Assembly: GCF_000276665.1 (NCBI RefSeq)
Contig: NW_004955416.1
Location: 7,011,039 to 7,075,038, forward strand
Length of the DNA stretch: 64,000 nucleotides
Origin: Chinchilla lanigera
Lineage: Eukaryota; Chordata; Mammalia; Rodentia; Chinchillidae
Reading direction: 5' to 3'
Shown: positions 10,839-22,019 of the stretch, one piece after another
How the letters are laid out: every line of letters begins with the position of its first letter
Numbering within the stretch: the stretch's first letter is position 1
The notes under the pieces: model-generated
Told to the model about the DNA's origin: nothing
Seen by the model: the letters and a program-made list of their open reading frames with translations, nothing else
Databases searched by the model: none
Translations under genes and position numbers: made by a program

Positions 10839-11289
10839 AAAGATTGAGTGCATTTTAGAAAGTATCCTGCAGATTGGAATGAACAGTTCCTTCAGGAGAA
10901 AAGCAGAGGTGATGAGAACAGAAATACAGGAAGTGATGGATTTATAAGTCAGAAATTGAGTGGAGTTCCAAAAGTAGGCCCCAAAGTATAACAGAGTGAC
11001 ATACTGAACTGATGACCTAAAGCTGCAGCTCAAAGCCTCTGACCTCTGCACCTGTGATCTCTGCCTTTTCTCTCCATCCTCTCTCTCCCAAAAGTACAGA
11101 GAGGAACCTTCTCTCAAGTTCCCTTATCTACCTAAAGACCAGATCTGACAAAGAGGAATGAAACTGCATTCAGTCTTTCCATTGAAATTTCATTCAGCAG
11201 GGAAGACAAAACTCCTATCACATAGGAAGTCACTGAAAATCAAACACTGCACTGGGAGCCCAGAGGAACTTGGCCCCCTGGCCATAGTC

Positions 11290-11560
11290 TGTTCTTCAGT
11301 TTATCCATTTCCTTTAAATATCTTTTATTGCTACAGATAACTCCTCTCCCCCTCCACCAGTTCTCCCTCTCCTATGAAAAGGATATTTAAGCCTCAACCA
11401 TCTGGCCCCTTGCATTTCTTATTTTGTGTGTTCCCCGTATGCACATGCATATTAATCAGTGTGTGTGCTTTTTCTCCTGTTAATCTGCCTATTGTTGATT
11501 TTAGCTGACTCAATTATCAAGCTTTCAGAGGAAGGGTTTAAACTTCCCTGTCATGGCAGT
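11290..11560 (+). mobile_element. ERV1-like LTR fragment
   Basis: TATTTAAGCCTCAACCATCT, TTCTTATTTTGTGTGTTCCC, CTCCTGTTAATCTGCC and TTGATTTTAGCTGACTC resemble the TATA/R/U5 part of old ERV1 LTRs. No viral genes seen. Boundaries uncertain. Confidence 0.45.
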
Positions 11561-11780
11561 GGGAGAAGTCACCCCATTCCTGAGGAAATGCGGGCAGACG
11601 AAAAGGAGTGGAGACAACCCCTTCATGATCTTGGTGGAAGCCTACATTCTTTCCTATCTTTAATTCTCCCAGACTTTTCATCCAGAAGCAGGAGGCATCC
11701 CCCAATCTGTGTCAGCACCAAGGTCCCCAGGACTCTGTCTTCCTTGCTCCAACTCAGCCTGGTGAGACATTCCACCCAGT

Positions 11781-11909
11781 TCAAATGCATCTCCCCTTCT
11801 ACACCCTTCCCTGATCACCGCAGTGGGAAGTAACCCTGCCCTGAATTCTAAAAGTTCTTTGAATCAGTCTCCTACCGCCCCATAGGGACTAGGAGGCATT
11901 CATATTGCC
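11781..11909. repeat. Duplicated L2-like segment, copy 2
   Basis: 129-base counterpart of 10699-10838, 1.07-1.08 kb downstream and in the same orientation. It sits in what looks like the original L2 context, since L2 3'-end motifs continue to about 12240. Confidence 0.93.
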
Positions 11910-11927
11910 GTTCACATTCTTATCTCC

Positions 11928-11958
11928 CAGTTTAGGAATGGAGAAGCCTGGCTCCCAA
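11928..11958. repeat. Second duplicated segment, copy A
   Basis: CAGTTTAGGAATGGAGAAG and the following CTCCCAA recur at 12962-12992 with two mismatches in 31 bases. It begins 19 bases after the end of the L2-like copy 2. Confidence 0.85.
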
Positions 11959-12114
11959 AATCCTAAGCACTTGCCTTACTCCTTTGTGCTTCATTCCAAA
12001 CAACCAGCGCTGTGTTTGGATAGTATTTCTGAGCTCTATGCAGACACGCTTATTGCCAGTAGCCCTTCTCTGTCTCTGAAGAGCTTGATGTTTTCTCTCA
12101 CAGGGTCTTGATCT

Positions 12115-12240
12115 CTTTGAACAGAATGTGAATGTCTATCTTTTGAACAAAGTGTGAATGTCTGCCCTACCAGACTGTAAGCTCCTCTAGGACAAGGGCA
12201 TGTGTCTGTTCTAAGCCTAGTGCATCCTGAAAAGTAGTGG
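12115..12240 (+). repeat. L2 LINE 3' end
   Basis: CCAGACTGTAAGCTCCTCTA followed by GGACAAGGGCATGTGTCTGT is the L2 3' end motif. Just before it, TGAACARARTGTGAATGTCT is tandemly repeated. Confidence 0.6.
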
Positions 12241-12249
12241 AGTACATGT

Positions 12250-13600
12250 GACGTGTGCAGAAGACAGTGTCACCATTCTCACACTTAGGAAAATCAAGAG
12301 AGCAGGGAGATAAGAAGGGAAAAATGAGACAGAAGGAAGAACTTAACCATGGCTGGTGTTCCCACAGGATCTTGGGCCTCCAGGCTCTCTTGCCAGAGGA
12401 CTCTGCTCCAGATAGGTGCTCTGCTGGCAAGCAGGTGACAGCGGGGTGAGAAGTCAGAGAAGCATGAAAAAATAGATGGGTAGCATTAGTCACACCACCT
12501 TCTGGGGACGGGCATAGCTGCAAAGGGCTGCCTGGGAAAAGAGTGGCAGCTTTCCCCTTGAATGGCTTCCAGCCCCTCTGACAGCCCCAGGTCAGTGTCC
12601 AAGCCCTAGTGAGCTGAGGTCTACTTGCCAAGTCCCCCACTGCTGGCAGAGGTTGGGGAAGGTCTAGTAGGAGACCCAGAGTGCCACACCTTGGAGATGA
12701 GACTTCCTTCTGCCTCTCCCTGGTCCCATGACTTGGAAAGAACTGTTCAGGACAGCTGTAACCAGACAAGAAGAGGGACACAATGCCCAGGTCTCTAGTG
12801 GCCTCTGAAGCTGCCCCGTCCATGACAGCACCTTGGCCTCCCCTTGCAGGTCCATCTGAGGCAGGTGTTTGTCCATCAGATTGGATTGCAAGTTGCCTGA
12901 ACTTCCCATAGCTGGCTACCTTCCCACTCCCCTGTTGCTCATGCTACCCATGGAGAAGCCACAGTTTAGGAATGGAGAAGGCTTGCTCCCAAGAAATAGT
13001 TAACGTGCTCCCCTCTTCTAGGCCCCATGCACCTGCAGGCTGCGGTGTGGTTTCCCACAGCTGCAGCTGGTGCAGCAGCAACCCCCTCCGTCCCAGGGAA
13101 CCTGAGAGGCCCCAGGGCCTGAGGCACGGGGAGGGGCTCCTCGACCTCTTGTCAGCAGCAAGGGTGGCACAGGCAGGTCTTGTAGCCCTCTGCCCAGGAG
13201 TGCTCTGGTTGAGTGACCAGTCTGGGTTCTAGGTCTGACCCCAAAGGTGGGGGGATTCAGACCTGAGCCATATGGAAGGTTGCTGAGAAGGGAACTAGCA
13301 CAGCCCTGTCCACCACGAGGCTCTGATGACAGCTGGAAGAAGCTGACCAGCCTCTGGAGTGTGGGCTTGGCTTCCCCCGAGGTGGCAAGTGGTAAGTGTG
13401 AGAAGTGTGGGAAGGACAGGAAGGAAGAGGAGGAAGTGAGGCTTGGCAGGACAGGCTTTTGCTGGGCAAGACAGCCTTGAACTCACGATGCTAAGACCCT
13501 GGCAGGACCCATTCTCTGTCTATCCTAGAAACGGGCAGGTGACTACAGAGCCCTGGTAAATGCCCAGCTGCCCTCTGGGCCCAACACATGGGATCAGTGG
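12250..13600. other. Unique intergenic sequence
   Basis: Only the 31-base duplicated copy at 12962-12992 was recognised. A 218-codon minus-strand frame (12823-12167) runs into the L2 3' end and shows no known domain. Confidence 0.5.
12962..12992. repeat. Second duplicated segment, copy B
   Basis: Counterpart of 11928-11958, displaced 1034 bases and in the same orientation. Confidence 0.85.
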
Positions 13601-13609
13601 CACTTCAGA

Positions 13610-14400
13610 GGCCATAATGATATAGGGGGAATAAACATAACTCCCAACCTGCTAGAGGTCAGATACACCAAGTTTGTGTTCCCCAAGATTGAAGAATGAA
13701 TTCTAAGGAACAACAGAGGGTAAGAGAAGGAAAAATTTATTGAGGGAGTTCTTGAGAGATAGGAGAGGACTTGAAAGTGAGTTACCAATGAACCCACTTC
13801 TCAAAGGAAGCTTTATAGAGCAAAATCACGAGATGGGTACAAAATCACAAGTTAGGTAAAATATGGCTCAAAATGTGATCAAAGCTGGGCCTGGTGGTGC
13901 ACGCCCGTAACCCCAGCATTAGGGAGGCTGAGGCAGGAGAATCACTGCTAGTTTGAGGCCAGCCTGAACTACATCATGAACTCAAGGCCAGCCTGAACTA
14001 TACAGTGAGACCCAGTCTCAAAGAAGAAGGAGGAGGAGGAGGAGGAGGAAGAGAAGGAAAAGAAAAAGAAAAAAACTATGATCAACCAATAAGATTACAA
14101 GTATAGCTGCTTAGGTAATATTGATCCAATGGGGAAGCAGGTCACATAGCAAGTGCACATAGAAAGAACAAAGGCTTTCTTTTAGGAAGGAGTGGATCAG
14201 GAGGTCCTGGTCACCCACCTGGGTGACTGATGTCTATCTAGACATTTTTGGACCAGGTGATACCAGTTGGTGATACCAATTATAGTATACTCTTCAATTT
14301 TTTCCTTATCTCTTGGGGAGGCATGTAGGCCTGGTCATTTTACCTATGTCTTGAGGCCCAGCCTTCAATAGATTCTTCTCCAGCCACATCTCCAGCCACA
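13610..14400 (-). mobile_element. Solo retroviral LTR, interrupted by a B1
   Basis: Read on the minus strand: U3-like sequence, TATA box CTATAAAG (near 13810), poly(A) signal CTCAATAAA (near 13745) and a U5-like CATTCTTCAATCTTGGGG. It is split by the B1 at 13880-14030. No viral coding sequence is present. Ends approximate. Confidence 0.6.
13880..14030 (+). repeat. B1 SINE with 29-bp internal duplication
   Basis: GCTGGGCCTGGTGGTGCACG to CAGTCTCAAAG. GGCCAGCCTGAACTA occurs twice, 29 bases apart, the duplication typical of mouse-type B1. A (GGA)n tail follows to about 14060. Inserted in the surrounding LTR. Confidence 0.92.
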
Positions 14401-15500
14401 GCTGTGATGTGTTCTCATCCTCTGCACTGACTCTCACAGCCCTGTCTGACTGCCTATACGATTTCTACCTACTTCAGCTGTGTATAGAGCTGGGAGCTAC
14501 CCTGCCTGGATGTCTACCTGGACAGCAGTAGCTGGGTCCAGAAGCTCAGCCTACCCTAACGCTCTGTCCGTGTCTCCACCCCTGGGCTGCTGAGCACATG
14601 CTTAGATGGAAGGGGAGCATCTGTCTGATGGCTCTGTCGGGGTCACAGCCTGGGGAGGGGTGCTCGCTTGGGTCCAGAGTCAAAGCCTAGGAATATGGAG
14701 GGGTGGAAATCAGGAATCTGATAGGCAGGGCTCTAGTTCATCTCACCCCAGCTCCAGGCAAACTGATTCCATTCAGCATTTTCCTGGCCAGATCCCTGTG
14801 ACCAGGCCCCTGTGACGTAGGCTCATGGCTTAGGAGCCTCTAGTCTGCAGAAAACCCCCACTGCCTCCTCAGAGATGCCTCTGCGTGGCTACCCACAGGA
14901 GCCCCTGGGTCGGATGTGGGGAGGAGGGGAAGGGATAGTTCGGTCCCACTCCTTGGCTGCGGGAGAGGCCGATGGTGAGGTGGCAGTCAGGGCCGGAGGA
15001 GGCAGGAAACACGCTGGGCAGGCACTGGCAAGCATCCTTCTTGGCTCCCACAGAACCTGACACTCCCATAACTGATGCCAAGCACCGGGCCAGTGCCAGA
15101 AGTCCTTTGTGTGCTCCAGACCATGCCTGGCTTCACAATGGTGCCACAGGCCTGGTCCAGCACAGCTCTTGGGAGTTTGGGTCCAACGCTCTGCAAGGAA
15201 AAGCTCTGAGCTCCTCTGACACAGGCTGTGTGAGGAGGGGGCTCTGCCTGCGCTGGTTATTCACGGCTGCATGGTTGTTATTACATCATCTTTGCATTCA
15301 TCCATTATGCTCCAACCCCTTGTATCTAAAAAAAATCACAGGATTTTCTGTTGGGAGAGAACTGCACCCCATGTACATGGTGCACCATCTGATTGTCTCC
15401 TGGCTCTCAGAGTCGCTCGTTTTGACAATTTTATATCACCATGGACCCTGCATCAAGCTGACTTTCTCCATTTTGGGGTCAGGAATCTTCCTGTTCACAC
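14400..15500. other. Unique intergenic sequence
   Basis: No gene or repeat recognised with confidence. Confidence 0.45.
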
Positions 15501-15519
15501 ACTTACCTCACATTGCACT

Positions 15520-15620
15520 CGGCTAACATGGGGTGAGCACCTACTGTGAGGGATCGTGAAGACGCTGGGAACTCACGGGTGAATAAACTAGCCCCTGCCT
15601 TGTTGAGCTGACAGGCCACG
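15520..15620 (+). repeat. L2 LINE fragment
   Basis: GGGTGAGCACCTACTGTGAG, GGTGAATAAACTAGCCCCTG and TTGAGCTGACAG match the common L2 3' segment. Confidence 0.5.
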
Positions 15621-15704
15621 CCCCACACATCACAGCCCCTGGCGAGATGGGTTCTTCTCCTGGCCCAGCCGCGACTACTAAACACTTTCAGTTTCTGTTT
15701 GGTC

Positions 15705-15797
15705 TCCCTGTAAAGTCCAGCCAGGCTTGAACTCCTGACCCTCCTACCTCAGCCTCCCAAATGCTGGCATTACGAGTGTGAATACCATGCCCATCTC
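15705..15797 (-). repeat. B1 SINE fragment
   Basis: CCAGGCTTGAACTCCTGACC, CCTCAGCCTCCCAAATGCTG. Reverse orientation, 5'-truncated. Confidence 0.75.
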
Positions 15798-16024
15798 ACT
15801 TTGTTTCTGGAAAGAAAGGCTTTAAAGTATTCAGAAGATGAGAACTTCCTAAATAGGACTGTGACTTTTTTCATACATATCTATTTTTTAAAATATGTAT
15901 GTGGTTCAAATATAAAATGGAATAAAAAGCTCAGTGAAAAGTTTTCCTCCTTTTTTTCCCCTTGACACTCCCAACTTCTCACAGTTTCATTGTTGCTGTT
16001 GTTATTATTTGTATGTTTCTGTTG

Positions 16025-16105
16025 TTCTAGGGATGGATTCTAGGGCCTCTCAAATTCTAGGGGAGTGCTCTATCACTGAGCCGTATCCCCAGCCCTGTTT
16101 TCAAC
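16025..16105 (-). repeat. ID SINE
   Basis: Reverse complement of the tRNA-like unit: GGATGGATTCTAGGGCCTCT, GTGCTCTATCACTGAGCC, CCCCAGCCC. Confidence 0.8.
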
Positions 16106-16261
16106 TTCTGATTAAAAAATGTTTCTATCCTTCAAGTCCATCTTTATGTAAATATATTTTCTTAGTTTTCTTCTTTAGTGTTCAAAAAGTAGTTAGCTTT
16201 ACTACAATCATGTATGTTCTTGCCAATATGTCCTGGGGATTATTCCATATCTACACATAAA

Positions 16262-16292
16262 GTCTCTCTCTCTCTCTCTCTCTCCCCCCCCC
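16262..16292. repeat. (CT)n/C-rich tract
   Basis: CT repeats followed by a C run. Confidence 0.9.
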
Positions 16293-16589
16293 TCATTTTT
16301 TATTTACATGTGTGTTCCACTAGGCCACCTGGGTTCCCCTTGTTTACAGTACAAAGTGTTCCTTGTTCTAAACCAGTTCTCTGTTCCTGGTGCTATACCA
16401 GTTGCTGGGGGGGGGGGGGCCTCTAGCCCTTTGCCCCCAGACAGTCCCTTCAGATGTGCTCAGGCAATTTTGCAGGCTGGGCTGGGGATCCATTTGTTTG
16501 TACTTTAGATGGATCCTGCAAATGCTTATGCCACTCTTGTTCCCACCAGGGTGTATGAAAATGCCTGTTTTCCCATCAGGCTATTTTTC

Positions 16590-16820
16590 TTGTTTGTTTG
16601 TTGAGACAGGGTCTCCCTGTGTTGTGCAGGCTGCTTTTGAACTCCTGAGCTCAAGTGTTCTTCCCTCCGCAGCCTCCTAAGTAGCTAGGACTTCCCAACC
16701 TGGTTGATCTTTTTCAGATAGGGTCTTGCTAAGCTGCCCAGACTGGCCTCAGACTTACCAACCTCCTGCCTCAGGCTCCCTAGTAGTTAGAACAGGTGTG
16801 CACCACAGGTCCTGGCTCAA
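16590..16820 (-). repeat. Two adjacent B1 SINEs
   Basis: Two B1 bodies in the same orientation back to back: GAGACAGGGTCTCCCTGTGT (16600-16700) and GATAGGGTCTTGCTAAGCTG (16715-16820). A G13 homopolymer lies just upstream near 16407. Confidence 0.8.
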
Positions 16821-17494
16821 GCTGGTATTTTTAAAGAGAATGGAAAACAGTAATATCAGGGCCCTGAAGAAGAGAGGGAGGAGGAAAGTAAGCGCAGAAC
16901 AGAGGCCCAGAGCGCACAGGGTGCCAGCTGGTTGCCTGCAACCTTGCCTATGATGGTGCAACAAGCTGAGGACTATGCGTCTTCTGGCCACGGTGTCTTA
17001 TTTGTGTTAGGAACAGCAGCTCTCACCGCTGATAAATGGAGTCTCTTCCTCCAGAAGCAAGAGACTCCAGGAGGAGAATCTTCGAGGGAAGCCTGAGATC
17101 GAGAGCTTAGTTGTATGGGGGGGTGTGCATGTGAGGCTGGGTCTTAGTCCCCTGGGCTCTATCAGACTAGCAAAGGTGGGTGACTTTCTTCACAATTTGG
17201 AGGCCAGAAAGCCCAGGATCAAGGCACTGGCAGATTGGTGTCTGGTGAGCGCCTATTTCTTGGATCTTGCTATAAGTTCAGATGGTGGAAGTGCCCTTTT
17301 GTTAGTGCTCTTTTATCAGTGCCTCTTTTACAGGGGCACTAACACCACTCATGAGAGCTCTGCCTTCATGACCAGGTCACCTGCTAAGAGCCCCAGCTCC
17401 AAACATAGTCACCTCAGGGGTAAGAATTTCAACATATAATTTTTCAGGAAGGGTATGAAATGTTCAGAATTAAGCAGGGTGGTATAAAATGTGC

Positions 17495-17602
17495 AGATTC
17501 ATCCAGGCACAACAGCTGAAGCTTACAATCACAGAATGCAGGAGGATGAGGCAGAAGGATCACAAGTTGATCTTCTGTGTCTCAAAAAAAAAAAAAAAAT
17601 AA
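17495..17602 (+). repeat. B1 SINE, diverged
   Basis: CATCCAGGCACAACAGCTGA, GCTTACAATCACAGAATGCA, ending TCTGTGTCTC plus poly(A). Confidence 0.6.
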
Positions 17603-18169
17603 GATCGCAGATCACAATACCCAGCAAAAAAGGAAAGTGAATGTGAACATTACAACATGGCAGATTTTCATGAGACCCAGGGAAGAGAACTGACAGTGTC
17701 TCGTGCTACCTTAGGCTGGAAGGGATGGTGAAAACTCTCCAAGCAGAAGTCCAGAAAGGCTGTCCCTTCATTCATGCGGCAGACGCCGAGCTCCAGCTGT
17801 GTGCCCAAAGAGGATAAGACAAGAAACTCACGCTTGTGGAGGTTTAAATAAGGAGAAAGACAGTGAAGAAGCAAGTGTCCCAATCAATAAGGATTTCCAA
17901 CAGTAAGGGGAAGGGAAAGAATGTGGTGAGGAGGGTGGGAATGAGGAAGTCCTCTGTGAGCACTGATGCTCCCTGCAGGAGAAGCAGCGACCCTTCCACA
18001 GATCTGGGACAGAGAGGTCTGAGGAGAGGCACGAGGGGGACAAACACCTAAGGGGGAAGGTGGGCAGTGGAGAAGGCGTCAGCAAAGCTAGGGAGGGTGC
18101 TGGATTAGGGAGGCCCTCGGGGGCAGGGAATTTGGATTGTATTCTAGAGATAATGTGGGGGGGAGTCAC

Positions 18170-18465
18170 AAAGACTGCACGGTACATGATCCCATTTGTG
18201 TGGGACACCCAACCCGGGCAAATCCAAGGGCAGAAAGCAGTAGTAGTTGCCTAAGGTTGAGGGTGGGGTGGAGATAGGGAGGGACTTACACATGGGTTGG
18301 AGAATGGGAACGATGGACCCTGGCTTTCTTTTGGGGGATGAGAAAAACATCCTCAGTTGATTGTGTTGAGGTTTGCACAACCCTTTAAATATACCCCCCA
18401 AAATCATTGAACTGTATACTTCAGATGGCTGAATTATACAGTATGAAAATCATGTTATTTTAAGA
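18170..18465 (+). repeat. Ancient L1M 3' end
   Basis: CATGATCCCATTTGTGTGGG, TTGATTGTGTTGAGGTTTGC and ATTGAACTGTATACTTCAGA then AATTATACAGTATG are hallmarks of old L1M ORF2 end/3' UTR. Confidence 0.7.
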
Positions 18466-18469
18466 AAGG

Positions 18470-19530
18470 ATAATGGGAAGCCGTTGGAGTTGATTTAATC
18501 ACTCAGACCATGGTGGGAGAATAAATGCCAGGGAGGCCATGACAGGGGTCAGGCAAGGGCTGGTGGGGTGTTGGTGGGGAAGATGGCTTTGTGATGGAAG
18601 CCAGTGAGGTCAGACGAATGCAGTTCGAAGTCAGAGTCTGATGATGAACTGGATGCACCAGGTGGGAGAGGAAGATGCATCCAGGCCGCTGCACTGCAAA
18701 GGAAAAGACGGCGGGAAGAGCTAGGTGCAGGGCAGTGTAGGAATCAGAACTCTGCTCTAGACACGATCAGCCTTCAAGATGCCCACGAAGCTGGGGAGAG
18801 GTCAGGCTGGATCCCCACATGTAGAGGAACGTGCTTTCAAACATCCTACGAGGCAGGTGCTGCAGGTATCCTGTGTGTACTGGGTGCTCCAAATGCTCTC
18901 AGCCTCAGCTTTCTGGTTCCAGACACAGCTGCAGGGACCAGTGCTGCCCGCGTCTTCGCAACTGTCATGTGACCCTGGTCCCATGGTGCTCCTCCTGATG
19001 TTTCTCACTCCTGGCTCTGCGGTGAGGGAACATTTGAAGAACTCACTTGGTATTCACACAGGAGCCTTCCACAAGCACAGGCGAGCTAACATTCCACGGG
19101 GGACCTCAACAGGAGTTAGGGCTAAGGGCCCTCCTCTCGGCAGGTTCCGAGGAACAGTCCATGTGGCTCTCAGAGCGCCACGCAACGGTCACCCAGAGGT
19201 GGCCAGCTTCTCACCACGATCTCGTATTTGGTGTTCTCACCTCCTCACCTCACACCTCCTCTCCCTGTTCCCAAACACACTGCTCATGCTCCAGCTTTCA
19301 GGTCAGACCCTGTGTATGATGCCATTTTACTGCACGTGGAGGATTATTCAACAGCAATGCCACACATCAGGGGCAGAGCTGGGCATCCTTGGGGCAGGGG
19401 TTGCAGAGACCGTTGTTCCATTCTCCACTCTCTTCCATGTTGCCTGTCAAAGAGTCCAACCTCTAAATGGCATTTAAAGCAGAAGCCTCCATGAAATCTA
19501 ACCAGGGAAAGGATGTAAATAAGACAGAAG
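18470..19530. other. Unique intergenic sequence
   Basis: No repeat recognised. A 232-codon plus-strand frame (18779-19477) shows no domain and no splice or codon support. Confidence 0.5.
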
Positions 19531-19534
19531 TCCA

Positions 19535-19745
19535 AATGGGGGCAGCGGGACATGCCTGTAATCCCAGTTATCCGGGAGGCTGAGGCAGAATAATTGCAAG
19601 TTCTAGGCCAGCTTGGATAACTTAGCAAGGCCCTACCTCAAAATATGAATGAATGAATGAATAAAAAAGCTGCAGATGTAACCTAGTAGTACAGCACTTG
19701 TCCTTGTCTAGTGTGTGCCAGGCCCTGGGTTTAAAAAAAAAAGGG
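19535..19745 (+). repeat. B1-ID composite SINE
   Basis: GACATGCCTGTAATCCCAGT, CCTACCTCAAAATATG, (AATG)n linker, then ID half ending CCAGGCCCTGGGTTTAAA. Confidence 0.88.
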
Positions 19746-20174
19746 AAAGAAGGAATGCACACCCTGTTCACCCATGTTTACAAATCCAGAGGAGGACCAG
19801 AGAAGGAGCTGGGGAAGAGCTGCCGTGCACATAGGAGTAAACAGCCCACATGGAGTCCTGGACTCCAAGGAAGACAGACCTGGGCAGGAGTAGTGTTTTT
19901 CCCCACAAGTGCTGCAGAGACCTGGTGATGTGGGCACAGAAAACCAAGGGACCTTTGGAGGCGCCAGCTCAGAGCTCATTGGTGACTTGGGCAGTTGCAG
20001 TTTTAATGTGGTGGAAAAGACAGAAGCTTGGCTGAGCTGACTAGAAGAAATACAGTGAGGATGCTGAGGGGCACCCAGAGGGGACAAGTGATTCAGGTGT
20101 GCAGAAAATGGAAAAGAAAGCATAGCAGGAGATGGAGAAGGGACAGGGTCAGGAAAGTTTGCTTTTAAGATGAG

Positions 20175-20370
20175 AGAGCCAGGCATGATGGCACACACCT
20201 GCAATCCCAGCACTCTGGGAAGCTGAGGTAGGAGGATCACAAGCTCAACCCCAGCCTTGGCACTTTAGTAAAACCTTAACTCAAAATTTAAAAAAAAAAA
20301 AAAAAATTAAAAGGGCTGGGCTTGTAGCAAAATGTGAAAGCCCTTGTTTCAACCCCTAGTACCACAAAAC
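20175..20370 (+). repeat. B1-ID composite SINE
   Basis: CCAGGCATGATGGCACACAC, CTTAACTCAAAATTT, poly(A), then GGGCTGGGCTTGTAGC to CCCCTAGTACCAC. Confidence 0.88.
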
Positions 20371-20599
20371 AAGGAGAGGCAAAAGGGATTGGAGTGGGGA
20401 GCACATGTGCAGGGGTTTGCAGAGGCCACGTGTGCACCCCACCATCATGGAGAAGGAGGGTGGCAGCTGGGGCACAGACGCAGGCACCTGGGAGAGTGGA
20501 AAGCGAGAAGGCAGCTGTTCTTTGTCTATTTTCTCAACAAAATAATAAGCAAGCTTAGCCAACAGCAAGGAACAGTGGGGAAATGTTCAGGGATGGGGT

Positions 20600-20890
20600 C
20601 TGAGTCCCTTTCTCATTGCTGAGACAAGATTCTGGGCATCCCAACTTCAAGGAGGAGAGGCTTATTTTGGCTCACGGTTTCAGTCTGTAGTCAGCTGGTT
20701 CCAAGGCAGCAATAGGACGGCAGAGGGGACTGGCAGAGGAAAGGGGTGCTCAGCCTACGGCAACCAGAAAGCAGAGAGACAAGGGAGGAGCCAGGGATGA
20801 GAAGATCCACTTCCAGGTCATGTCCCCAGTGAACAGCCCCTTCTGAACAGCCCCTCCGCCAAACAGCACAGTTCACAATGGGCTAATCCA
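20600..20890 (-). mobile_element. MaLR-type LTR
   Basis: Reverse of the LTR 3' end seen at 43.5 and 48.4 kb: CTTTCTCATTGCTGAGACAA, GGCTTATTTTGGCTCACGGT, then GCAGAGGGGACTGGCAGAGG. Non-coding ERVL-MaLR relic. Confidence 0.55.
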
Positions 20891-21204
20891 CTGATGAGCA
20901 GCTCTAACCCTGACAGGAAGCTGCGAGACACTGCTCGGAGGGCAGGATGGTGGACTTAGTAGAGAAGCACAGTTGGGTCTCAGGACAAGCTGAGTGTCTA
21001 CTTGAGGTCTGTGATCAGAAACGTAAGGTGTTCTGGGCCGGGTGCAGGTGCAGAGCAGGCCCGGCATTGGGCACAGGCTCTCGGGGGAGACCACCCAAGG
21101 GAAAGGGGCAAGGAGTGGAGAGCTGGTGTGCGTGCATGACGAGGTCACCGGCCACACGATCCTTCTGGGGAAGGGGTGAAGGAGCTGATGGATAGTGAAA
21201 GGGC

Positions 21205-21262
21205 AAAGCACGCCGGGCGGTAGCTTAGTGGTAGAGCACTTGCCTAGCACTGAAAAAACAAA
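21205..21262 (+). repeat. ID SINE, truncated
   Basis: GGTAGCTTAGTGGTAGAGCA and CTTGCCTAGCACTGAAAAAA: A-box half only. Confidence 0.7.
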
Positions 21263-21654
21263 CAGCTGGGACACAGGAAGTGCTGGTCACAGAGTGGGAG
21301 GTTTGGAGATGCCAAGTTGGGCAGCAGTGGGTTAGGTGTTGGGTGGGCACAGACATAGATCATAAACAAGAGCTCCCTGACCACCATCTCTAAAGTAGCT
21401 CCCCACCCTGCCACTGCCCCCTCTTCTGCCTCTTTTCCTTTCATGGCGGCATCTCTACCTCACCTTGCCTTATGCTCACATCACAGTGTAAGCTGCTGGG
21501 GGCCAGGACATTTTCTCTCCATTTTATTCTTTAAACCTCAATTCTAAGAACTGTAAGAATGAATGAATGTTAAGGTCTTGAAAAATAATAGAAGAGTGGT
21601 GGTGGAGAAAGATTTTAAACCAGATATTAAAATCTTTTGTGAATGAGCAGAAGT

Positions 21655-21752
21655 TGCTCAGTTTTGATTGCTGGCCTTGAATCTGTAATCCTCCTGCCTC
21701 AGCCTCCTGAATAGCTGGGATGACAGGTGTGCACCACCATGTCCAGTTTGTT
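21655..21752 (-). repeat. B1 SINE fragment
   Basis: GCTGGCCTTGAATCTGTAAT to GTGCACCACCATGTCCAG. A CCTT-rich tract follows to about 21835. Confidence 0.8.
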
Positions 21753-21829
21753 CCTCCCCTTCCTTCCTTCATTCTTTTCTTCCTTCCCTTTCTTTCCTTC
21801 CTTCTTTGCTTTCTTCTTTTCCTTTTTTT

Positions 21830-22012
21830 TCTTCTAATACTGGGCTTGTACCTAGGATGTTTGTACTAAGCTATATCCCCACCCCTTTTAAATTTTTTAT
21901 GTTGAGACAGGATCTTGTTAAATTGCCCAGGCTGACCTAGGTTTCAAAGCAGTCCTCTTGCCTCAGCGTCAGGATTCTCTAGGATTTCAGGCATGCACCA
22001 CGACCCAGCTGC
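21830..22012 (-). repeat. B1-ID composite SINE
   Basis: TAATACTGGGCTTGTACCTA, CTATATCCCCACCCC, GAGACAGGATCTTGTTAAAT, then the B1 body to CACGACCCAGCT. Confidence 0.85.
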
Positions 22013-22019
22013 CCTATTT

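Noticed and set aside
12167..12823. 218-codon minus-strand open frame
   Set aside because: It overlaps an L2 3' end, has no known domain, shows no splice or CpG context and has low-complexity Ser/Pro composition typical of chance frames.
18779..19477. 232-codon plus-strand open frame
   Set aside because: No recognisable domain or conserved motif, no promoter or splice support; the antisense frames look just as gene-like.
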